Positions 1 through 5,030 of a stretch of 6,602 bases of DNA are shown here, one piece after another. The stretch is taken from positions 1 through 6,602 of the forward strand of contig JADGGF010000255.1 in assembly GCA_019690055.1 (NCBI GenBank), read 5' to 3'. The translations under genes were made by a program, and so were the position numbers. The stretch's first letter is position 1. Each line of letters begins with the position of its first letter. The DNA comes from Micromonosporaceae bacterium. Its GTDB lineage: Bacteria > Actinomycetota > Actinomycetes > Mycobacteriales > Micromonosporaceae. The notes beneath the pieces are model-generated. The model was not told where the DNA came from. It saw only the letters and a program-made list of their open reading frames with translations, and did not search any database.

Positions 1-871
1 CGACCGTACGGTCGGCCACGGTGACCGTACGGCCCGACCCGGTGACCCTGCGCTCGGCGGCGCTGATGTCGGCCGGGACCTCGGCCGCGGTGACGTCGGT
101 TGCTGCCTCCGCCGGCCACGCCCGGTCGCCAGCGAACGTCACCGGGGCCCGGGCGACCGTCGCCTGGGCCACCAGCGGCCGGTAGGCCGGACCGACGCCG
201 ACCAGCACCACCTGGGGCCGCGGGTCGCGGGTGCGCCACCGGGCCGCGGCCTCCACGAGTACGTCGAACCGGGTGTCCGGATGCAGCGGGCCCACCGCGA
301 GCACGATCGGTCCGTCCGGCGACAGTGCCAGCTCCTCGCGCACCTGCTCCGGGGTGCGCTGCGCGACGAGCGGATCGGGCAGCGGCGGCGGAATCACCCG
401 GACCTCGCGCGCCCCGAGCCGGGCCACCGCCTCGGCGAGCGGCGGGGTGGGCACGAGCACGGCCGCGGCCGCCGGGAAGACCGCGCGGTGGATGGCCCGG
501 GTCACCAGCGAGCCGGCCCCCGGAACCGGCGGCGCCTCGGACAGCGAGACCACGAACGGGGTGCGGCCGGGCCGGGCCAGCGCCACCGCGAGCGCGGCCC
601 GCAGGCCGAACGCGTGCACCACGTCGACACCGCGGTCGGCCCCTCCGTCGCGACCGGCACCGGCGTCGCGATCGCGCAGCGCGCGGCGCAGGGCGGCCAG
701 CCCGCCAATTCCGCGCAGCTCGCCGGAGCGGAATCTGCCAGTACTGCCGCCGCCGCCAGCGACGAGCGTCGTCGTGCCGATGCCGAGGCGCTCCAACTCC
801 GCCACGAGCCGCGCCGCGTCGGGCCCGACCTCGCCGTCGAACACCATCGTCACGAAACGTTCCGGTCGCAT
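1..871 (-). CDS. GT-B (GT4-like) glycosyltransferase, C-terminus beyond the left edge
   Basis: The frame stays open from ATG at 871 to the window edge (290 codons, no stop), so the protein is partial. The N-terminal half carries a GT4-like VDVVHAFGLRAAL segment (residues 82-94) and a VLVPTPPLAEAVARLGAREV stretch (138-157) followed by IPPPLPDP, where GT4 enzymes usually have 'IPNGVD'. The second Rossmann half starts at IVLAVGPLHP (189-198) and continues with FDVLVEAAARW and VVLVGVGPAYRPL. Such enzymes move a sugar from an activated donor to a lipid, glycan or small molecule; the substrate cannot be read here. Two things are odd. The GRLxxxKG donor-phosphate motif reads GPLHPDTRF, so the usual Arg and Lys are missing. 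After VTFAGDRA (244-251) there is a Thr/Val/Ala-rich stretch instead of the usual helix. The ATG lies 8 nt after the NAD kinase stop with no clear ribosome site; an in-frame GTG at 877 is the alternative start. It is the last visible gene of the operon. Confidence 0.85.
   Translation of the reverse strand, partial: MRPERFVTMVFDGEVGPDAARLVAELERLGIGTTTLVAGGGGSTGRFRSGELRGIGGLAALRRALRDRDAGAGRDGGADRGVDVVHAFGLRAALAVALARPGRTPFVVSLSEAPPVPGAGSLVTRAIHRAVFPAAAAVLVPTPPLAEAVARLGAREVRVIPPPLPDPLVAQRTPEQVREELALSPDGPIVLAVGPLHPDTRFDVLVEAAARWRTRDPRPQVVLVGVGPAYRPLVAQATVARAPVTFAGDRAWPAEAATDVTAAEVPADISAAERRVTGSGRTVTVADRTV
2..31. repeat. Perfect 12-bp palindrome with a 10-bp direct copy
   Basis: GACCGTACGGTC (2-13) is its own reverse complement, and GACCGTACGG recurs at 22-31, exactly 20 bp (about two helical turns) away. 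Both copies lie inside the glycosyltransferase frame and encode the repeated peptide RTV in RTVTVADRTV. It may be only a codon-level repeat in a low-complexity coding stretch; a regulatory role is not supported. Confidence 0.5.
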
Positions 872-879
872 GGTCACGC

Positions 880-1752
880 TCAACGCCAGCCGTCGACGGG
901 GAGGTCGAACTTGGCCACGAGTCGGTCGGTGAAGGGGCGCGGCTCGAGCCGGGCCAGGTAGACCGGCGGGGCCCCGCGGGTCACCGTGATGACCGCGCCG
1001 GCCGGGACGTCGAACGCCCGCCGCCCGTCGCAGAACAGCACCGGCGCGGGGCCGGCTGGATCGATGGTGATGGAAATCGTCGAGGACGGGTCGACCACCA
1101 GCGCCCGGTTGAACAGCGTGTGCGCCGAGATCGGCACCAGCAGCAGCGCCTCGACGCCCGGCCACACCACCGGGCCGCCAGCGCTGTAGGCGTACGCCGT
1201 CGAGCCGGTGGGGGTGGCGCAGATGACGCCGTCACAGCCGTACCGCGACAGCCGCCGACCGTCCACGTCGACACGCACCTCGAGCAGCCGGGCCCGCGCG
1301 CCCCGCTCGAGGCTGGCCTCGTTGAGCGCCCACGAGGAGGCCACGAGGCGGTCGTTGTGCACGATGGAGACGTCGACGGTGAGGCGTTCCTCCACTGTGT
1401 ACTCGCGGGCCACCGCCCGGCGTACCGCGGTGTGCAGGTCGCGCAGCTCCGCCTCGGCCAGGAAGCCCACCTTGCCGAGGTTGATGCCGAGCAGTGGTGC
1501 CCCGGCGGGTCGGGCCGCCTCCGCGGCCCGCAGCAGCGTCCCGTCGCCCCCGAGCGCGAAGACGATCTCCGCGCCTGAGGCGGCGTGCTCGCCCGACACG
1601 GGCACCACGCCGTCGATGTCGACCTCGGACGCCTCGTCGGCCATGACGCGGACCGTGAACCCGGCGTCGATGAGCAACGCCGCGACCGTACGGGCATGCT
1701 CCGTGGAGTCCTTGCGCCCCGTGTGGGTCACCAGCAGCGCGGTGCGGGTCAC
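880..1752 (-). CDS. nadK: NAD kinase (ATP/polyphosphate-NAD kinase)
   Basis: A cytosolic enzyme that phosphorylates the 2'-hydroxyl of NAD to give NADP, the source of NADPH for biosynthesis and redox defence. The 290-residue length is normal for the family. The diagnostic motifs are present in order: ALGGDGTLLRAA (residues 66-77, with the catalytic Asp of GGDGT at 70), NLGKVGFL (91-98), the NE pair of WALNEASLER (144-145), the long Gly/Thr-rich motif GCDGVICATPTGSTAYAYSA (172-191), the PISAHTLFNRALVV segment (207-220) and a late CDG (241-243). The GTG start at 1752 overlaps the tlyA stop in a GTGA junction. A perfect GGAGG (1760-1764) lies 7 nt upstream inside tlyA, which favours this start and suggests translational coupling. 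The tlyA-nadK order is the usual actinobacterial one; recN, often next, is not in view, and a glycosyltransferase takes that position. Confidence 0.97.
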   Translation of the reverse strand: MTRTALLVTHTGRKDSTEHARTVAALLIDAGFTVRVMADEASEVDIDGVVPVSGEHAASGAEIVFALGGDGTLLRAAEAARPAGAPLLGINLGKVGFLAEAELRDLHTAVRRAVAREYTVEERLTVDVSIVHNDRLVASSWALNEASLERGARARLLEVRVDVDGRRLSRYGCDGVICATPTGSTAYAYSAGGPVVWPGVEALLLVPISAHTLFNRALVVDPSSTISITIDPAGPAPVLFCDGRRAFDVPAGAVITVTRGAPPVYLARLEPRPFTDRLVAKFDLPVDGWR

Positions 1753-2642
1753 AGCCCGGCCTCCCCGGGGCCGCCGGGCTCGGGGCTGACCGCGGGCACC
1801 GGGCGGTCGGCGGGCTCAGGCCGCGAGCGCGCGCCCCCGGCAGTGGCGCCTTCGTGGGCCAGCCGGTCCACGACCGTCGGGTCGACCGGCGGCGCGTCAC
1901 GGCGCAGCCACAGGAAGTACTCGATGTTTCCGGACGGGCCCGGGAGCGGACTGACCGTCACCCCGGCCACGCCGAACCCGAGCTCGTACGCCGCCTCGGC
2001 GACGTCGAGCACGGCGCGAGCCCGCAGCCGCGGGTCGCGCACCACCCCGCCCTTGCCGACGCCGTCCCGGCCGACCTCGAACTGTGGCTTCACCATTGGC
2101 ACCACATCTCCCCCGGGCACGGTACACGCGACCAGCGCCGGCAGCACCAAGCGCAACGAGATGAATGACAGGTCGGCCACGGTCAGCTGCACGGGGCCGC
2201 TGATCGCCTCCGGCGTCAGCGTCCGTACGTTCGTCCGCTCCAGCACCGTGACCCGCGGATCGGTGCGCAGCGACCAGGCCAGCTGGCCGTAGCCGACATC
2301 GACCGCCACCACGGCCGCCGCGCCCCGGCGCAGCAGCACGTCGGTGAACCCGCCGGTGGAGGCGCCGGCATCGAGACAGCGACGCCCTTCGACCTGTAGC
2401 CCGGCCGGCTCGAACACGTCCAGTGCCCCGGCCAGCTTGTGCCCGCCCCGGGACACGAGATCGTCACCGTCGGCAGCGACCACGTGCACCGGGTCGGCCG
2501 GGTCGACCATCGCCGCCGGCTTGCTGGCGACCGCTCCGCGCAGCCGGACCCGCCCGGCCGCCACCAGCTCAGCGGCGTGCTCGCGGGACCGCGCCAGCCC
2601 GCGGCGGACCAGCTCGGCGTCGAGTCGGGTGCGGCGAACCAC
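1749..2642 (-). CDS. tlyA: TlyA family rRNA 2'-O-methyltransferase (S4 domain + FtsJ-like domain)
   Basis: TlyA enzymes methylate ribose 2'-OH groups of cytidines in 16S (C1409) and 23S (C1920) rRNA using S-adenosylmethionine; loss of the enzyme gives capreomycin/viomycin resistance in mycobacteria. Residues 3-55 form an S4-type RNA-binding domain (RRTRLDAELVRRGLARSREH). The Rossmann methyltransferase follows, with the SAM loop DAGASTGGFTD (91-101). The K-D-K-E tetrad expected of 2'-O-methyltransferases is intact by position: Lys69 in SRGGHKL, Asp157 in ADLSF, Lys185 in MVKPQFE and Glu241 in GNIEYFLW. At 297 residues it is longer than M. tuberculosis TlyA (268 by memory); the excess is a Pro/Ala/Gly-rich tail after about residue 250. 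GTG start at 2642, 2 bp after the upstream stop; the ribosome site is weak, but the start fits the family N-terminus. It ends in a GTGA overlap with nadK. Confidence 0.96.
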   Translation of the reverse strand: MVRRTRLDAELVRRGLARSREHAAELVAAGRVRLRGAVASKPAAMVDPADPVHVVAADGDDLVSRGGHKLAGALDVFEPAGLQVEGRRCLDAGASTGGFTDVLLRRGAAAVVAVDVGYGQLAWSLRTDPRVTVLERTNVRTLTPEAISGPVQLTVADLSFISLRLVLPALVACTVPGGDVVPMVKPQFEVGRDGVGKGGVVRDPRLRARAVLDVAEAAYELGFGVAGVTVSPLPGPSGNIEYFLWLRRDAPPVDPTVVDRLAHEGATAGGARSRPEPADRPVPAVSPEPGGPGEAGL

Positions 2643-2644
2643 CC

Positions 2645-2830
2645 TCAGTCGTCTTCGACGGTCTCAAGCGTCTCGCGCAGCACCCGGTCGGCCTCGGTCA
2701 GCGGACCGATCATCTCGTGCGGCGCGGCGTCGCCGACCGCGGCCAGGTCCCGCAGCACCTCGTCCACGCGCTCGTGCCCGGTCTGCGGCGCCTGGTCACC
2801 GATCGCGATGGGTACGTCGGGAACGGTCAC
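2645..2830 (-). CDS. Small acidic conserved-type protein, function unknown (61 aa)
   Basis: A 61-residue, strongly acidic protein with no Cys, no signal peptide and no membrane segment. Residues 20-33 (ERVDEVLRDLAAVG) and 41-59 (IGPLTEADRVLRETLETVE) look like two amphipathic helices, which would suit a small helical partner protein. Its reality is supported by context. The GTG start at 2830 overlaps the stop of the phasin-like gene in a GTGA junction. A good AGAGGAG ribosome site (2837-2843) sits 6 nt upstream. The stop lies 2 bp before tlyA. I recall a small hypothetical gene upstream of tlyA in other actinobacteria (Rv1693 in M. tuberculosis holds that place), but I cannot confirm homology. 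It could help the phasin-like protein or TlyA; neither is shown. Confidence 0.85.
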   Translation of the reverse strand: MTVPDVPIAIGDQAPQTGHERVDEVLRDLAAVGDAAPHEMIGPLTEADRVLRETLETVEDD

Positions 2831-3465
2831 TGCTCGCTCCTCTGCGTCCTGGTGGCCTTGGTTGCCTTCGTGGCCTTGGTTGCCTTGGTGGCCTTCTTGG
2901 CCGGAGCCGCCTCGGCCGGCGCCGCCTTCGCGGCCTTCGCCCGGACCGCCTTCTTCGCCGTGGTCTTGGTGGCGGTCGCCCGGGCCACGGCCGCGCTCGT
3001 CGTGGCCTTCTTCGCCGGTCGGCCGCGCCCCGGCTGCGCCGGCTCGCCCTCGTCGGCGGGCGCCCCGCCGGCGGGCGGGGGGGGCGCGACCGTCCGTGCG
3101 GTGGACGGGGCAGCCTGGGCGGCGCGCGCCTCCCGGAGCTGGCGCTCCAGGTCGCGGACGCGCTCGGTCAGCTCGTTGACCTCCTCCATGGTCGCCAGCC
3201 CGACCCGGCCCAGCGCCCGGTCGACTTCCACCTTGATCAGCCGCCCCAGCGCCTCTCGATTCGCCGCGTTCGCCGCGATCAGCTCGGCCGTCATGCTGCG
3301 CAGCTGCTCCGCCGTGGCGTTGCCCTTGCCCACGAGATCCTTGAGCACCTTTTGGACCTTCTTGCGGGAAACCTCGCCCAGGCCGCTGGCCAGCTCCAGG
3401 TACGTCCGCCAGGCCCCGGCCACGGTGCCTGAACGCTCAGACGCCGGGCGCGATTGCTCTGCCAT
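2827..3465 (-). CDS. Phasin-like protein with basic histone-H1/AT-hook-like C-terminal tail
   Basis: The first ~118 residues are helical. Residues 17-80 (AWRTYLELASGLGEVSRKKV, then a DLVGKGNATAEQLRSM-type segment) resemble PhaI/PhaF-type polyester-granule phasins, and 93-115 (MEEVNELTERVRDLERQL core) is a heptad-like coiled coil. A Pro/Gly/Ala linker (120-146) leads to a Lys/Ala/Thr-rich tail with an AT-hook-like GRGRPAKKA (146-154), further AKKA units and a run of KAT repeats (191-205). The layout parallels Pseudomonas PhaF, whose basic tail binds DNA and helps distribute granules; HupB-like tails look similar. The granule and DNA-binding roles are inference. ATG start at 3465 with GGAAGGA 7 nt upstream (3473-3479), a clear ribosome site. 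It is the first gene of the leftward operon and overlaps the 61-aa gene by 4 bp. A C8 run encodes Pro128-Pro130 at the domain/tail junction. No PHA synthase is visible, so it might instead act on lipid bodies or the nucleoid. Confidence 0.88.
   Translation of the reverse strand: MAEQSRPASERSGTVAGAWRTYLELASGLGEVSRKKVQKVLKDLVGKGNATAEQLRSMTAELIAANAANREALGRLIKVEVDRALGRVGLATMEEVNELTERVRDLERQLREARAAQAAPSTARTVAPPPPAGGAPADEGEPAQPGRGRPAKKATTSAAVARATATKTTAKKAVRAKAAKAAPAEAAPAKKATKATKATKATKATRTQRSEQ
2832..2900. repeat. Short tandem repeats encoding the KAT tail
   Basis: On the minus strand, 9-bp units of the type AAG-GCC-ACC and AAG-GCA-ACC follow one another and encode successive Lys-Ala-Thr triplets (residues 192-205) before the end of the phasin-like protein. 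Units differ only at third codon positions, with AAGGCAACC alternating with AAGGCCAC(C/G). Copy-number change would lengthen or shorten the basic tail without breaking the frame. Confidence 0.7.
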
Positions 3466-3610
3466 CTGGCGGTCCTTCCATCCGATCCGATCGTGTGGAC
3501 ATCACGCTACCGGGCGCCGTGGTCGGATGCGGTACGGTGCGGCGAGCAGCCGTGTGGGGACGTGGCAGTCAGGTGGGGGGGCCACGTCGGGGCGACCAAC
3601 GGGAGGTGCG
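3466..3610. promoter_or_regulatory. Divergent promoter region between phasin-like operon and SCP2 gene
   Basis: This 145-bp gap separates two divergent starts and must serve both, unless transcription comes from far away. I see TANNNT-type -10 candidates, TAGCGT on the minus strand (3504-3509) and TACGGT on the plus strand (3533-3538), but neither has a convincing -35 at proper spacing, so exact promoters are not called. The plus-strand half ends with a strong GGGAGGTG ribosome site (3601-3608) before the ATG at 3611, and it contains an inverted repeat listed separately. Confidence 0.5.
3559..3588. promoter_or_regulatory. 8-bp inverted repeat in the leader of the SCP2 gene (operator or RNA hairpin)
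   Basis: GACGTGGC (3559-3566) and GCCACGTC (3581-3588) are perfect inverted copies separated by 14 nt, with arm centres 22 bp apart, about two helical turns. The loop holds a run of G. The element ends 12 nt before the ribosome site of the SCP2 gene. It could bind a dimeric regulator or fold in the mRNA leader; no regulator gene is adjacent. Confidence 0.45.
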
Positions 3611-3946
3611 ATGGCCACGGCCGATCAGTGCCGGGCGGTGCTGGAAGAGCTGACGGCGCGTCTGGTGGCGCATCCGGACGCGGCCCGCCGGGTGAACCTC
3701 GACCGTACGTTCACCTGCCACATCCGTGACCTCGATGTGCACTTCCACGGCCGGCTGGCCCAGGGCCGGATCGTCGACCTGAGCGACGGCGACGACCCGA
3801 GCGCCGCCATCCGGCTGGTCGTCACCAGCGACGACCTGCTCGCCCTCGTCGCCGGCGAGCTGAACGTCGCCAAGGCGTGGGCCTCGGGTCGGCTGTCCAT
3901 CCACGCCTCGTTCCGCGACCTGCTCACGCTGCGCAAGCTGATGTAA
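3611..3946 (+). CDS. SCP2 sterol-binding-fold lipid carrier protein (single domain)
   Basis: A 111-residue protein consisting of one SCP2-type domain and nothing else: an N-terminal helix (DQCRAVLEELTARLVAH), a beta stretch FTCHIRDLDVHFHGRLAQG (34-52), VTSDDLLALVAGELN (71-85) and the family-like ending AWASGRLSIHASFRDLLTLR (89-108). SCP2 domains enclose a hydrophobic tunnel that holds sterols, fatty acyl chains or other lipids; in bacteria the ligand is usually unknown. There is no signal peptide or membrane segment, so it should be cytosolic. The ATG at 3611 is chosen because GGGAGGTG lies just upstream and homologous-looking sequence starts there, although the frame is open much further upstream by GC bias. 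It is the only plus-strand gene here, divergent from the phasin-like operon and convergent with the membrane protein. Proximity to a phasin-like gene and a possible glycerol-phosphate phosphatase suggests lipid handling, which is inference. Confidence 0.92.
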   Translation: MATADQCRAVLEELTARLVAHPDAARRVNLDRTFTCHIRDLDVHFHGRLAQGRIVDLSDGDDPSAAIRLVVTSDDLLALVAGELNVAKAWASGRLSIHASFRDLLTLRKLM

Positions 3947-3981
3947 CAGCGAAGCCGGCGGCCGCCCGTACGCGACGGGAG

Positions 3982-4011
3982 CGGTCTACCGACCAGCCTG
4001 GTCGCGGACCG
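3982..4011. terminator. Hairpin between convergent genes, possible bidirectional terminator
   Basis: Two nested arms pair: CGACCA (3990-3995) with TGGTCG (3999-4004) across a 3-nt loop, and outside it CGGTC (3982-3986) with GACCG (4007-4011), 11 pairs in all with a small asymmetric internal loop. It starts 36 bp after the SCP2 stop and spans the stop codon of the membrane gene. A smaller CCCGT/ACGGG hairpin (3965-3979) precedes it. There is no U-tract, as is common for terminators in high-GC actinobacteria. Confidence 0.45.
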
Positions 4012-4837
4012 GTTCGGTGCCTGATCCGGCCGGGGCCGGTGCCCGGGGCGGGGACACGGGCAGCGCGACCAGTTGCAGCGCGATCGCGAACGCGGCGCTG
4101 GTCGCGATGGCGTAGCAGAAGGTGCGGACGAGTTCGCCCGACATGCTCGTCCCGGGACCCCAGTCGCTGGCCGGATAGGCGAGCAGCACCCAGCCGACCA
4201 GCGCCGCCACCGCGATGTAGAGCACGGATGTGTACGCCGCGACGATCACGAGGGCATGCGAACCCTCGGAAGCCTGGCGCGGGCGCAGTCTCGCCGCCAG
4301 TGCGCGGACGAGAACCGTGACCAGAACGATGCCAGCCGTGATCTTCTGAAGATGCGTGTAGACCGGACTGAACCACGTGGTCCGGTAGGAGACCACGCCC
4401 GAGGCCGTCATCTCGGCCCCGAAGTTCTGCGGGGCCAGAACGGCGTAGAAGAGAGCGAAGATCCCGACGAGGAGGCTGCCCAGGCTCGCCAGGCGCGCGG
4501 CGTAGCCGAGGTCGTCATGGGCATGCACCAGCAGGGCGATGCCGCCGAAGATGGCGGTCGCGCCCACGCCGAGCAGGCTCACCGCGACCGCCTGCAGTCC
4601 CAGCGCCCGCAGGCAGATGGTCTCCCCAGAGATGATGGCGAAGAACACGCTGGCCACGACCATCGCGAACAGCCCGCTCACCAGCAGCATCGTGGCGCGG
4701 ATCCGCTGAACGCGGTGGTTGGCCCCGCCGAGCAGGACGACGATGCCGGCGAAGACGAGGCCGGCGAGAACGCCGGCCACCTCGGACAACGAGCTCGCCA
4801 TGACGGTCGGATCGACCGAGATCAGCCGGCACTCCAT
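3986..4837 (-). CDS. Multi-pass membrane protein of unknown function (about 7 helices)
   Basis: I do not recognise a family. The 283-residue protein has about seven hydrophobic segments: residues 18-38, 48-70, 82-104, 115-135, 165-181, 194-220 and 236-259. The short N-terminus lacks a cleavable signal, and the last 24 residues are a Pro/Ala-rich tail. Few polar residues fall within the helices. A loop at 136-164 (PQNFGAEMTASGVVSYRTTW) is the longest non-helical part. No ATPase, transporter or kinase motif is visible. The ATG at 4837 follows a G6 run five nt upstream; Met13 (4801) is an alternative start with no ribosome site. Codon use is looser than in neighbours, with AGA, ACA, CTT, GTT and GCT codons, which fits a later arrival or weaker selection. 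It sits in a gap between the HAD and SCP2 genes with 193 bp upstream, so it is probably its own transcription unit. Confidence 0.8.
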   Translation of the reverse strand: MECRLISVDPTVMASSLSEVAGVLAGLVFAGIVVLLGGANHRVQRIRATMLLVSGLFAMVVASVFFAIISGETICLRALGLQAVAVSLLGVGATAIFGGIALLVHAHDDLGYAARLASLGSLLVGIFALFYAVLAPQNFGAEMTASGVVSYRTTWFSPVYTHLQKITAGIVLVTVLVRALAARLRPRQASEGSHALVIVAAYTSVLYIAVAALVGWVLLAYPASDWGPGTSMSGELVRTFCYAIATSAAFAIALQLVALPVSPPRAPAPAGSGTEPVRDQAGR

Positions 4838-5030
4838 GAGACCCCCCGTCGGACGAGCACGTCGCTGCGGCGCGCTGCACGGATGCTGGCACAGCTCGGC
4901 TGACTCGGTAACCGGACGAACGGTGGAAAGATCGGACGTCCTCCTCGGTGCGTCCGCGCTGGGTCAGGTCGCCAGAGGCGAGCGCGGTCAGGGTCACGAG
5001 CCTGGTCACCCGACGGCACCGCGGCGCGGC
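4838..5030. other. Intergenic gap upstream of the membrane protein gene
   Basis: This 193-bp gap separates the HAD stop from the membrane-protein start and probably holds that gene's promoter and any HAD terminator. On the minus strand two GTGACC copies lie close together, just after the HAD stop. I find no clean -10/-35 pair, no tRNA and no convincing small gene; a frame entering from 5009 has no recognisable product and runs out of frame into the membrane gene. Confidence 0.4.

Noticed and set aside
100..1578. Long plus-strand open frame (492 codons) rich in Arg/Pro/Ala
   Set aside because: It lies antisense to the glycosyltransferase and nadK, has no recognisable motif, and has the Arg/Pro composition typical of antisense frames in high-GC DNA.
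3533..3538. TACGGT as a plus-strand -10 box for the SCP2 gene
   Set aside because: No acceptable -35 at 16-19 bp; a TGGACA at 3496-3501 is 31 bp away, so no promoter is called with confidence.
2344..3610. Long plus-strand frames over tlyA and the phasin-like gene, one running into the SCP2 gene
   Set aside because: Antisense to well-supported genes and compositionally biased. The SCP2 frame has its own ribosome site at 3601 and ATG at 3611, so the upstream extension is a GC artefact.
3625..3936. Antisense frames across the SCP2 gene
   Set aside because: The plus-strand frame matches the SCP2 domain and has a strong ribosome site; the antisense frames have neither.
4515..5009. Minus-strand 164-codon frame covering the gap upstream of the membrane gene
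   Set aside because: It overlaps the membrane gene out of frame, has no recognisable product, and most of it is shadow sequence; at best its first ~50 codons could be a relic.
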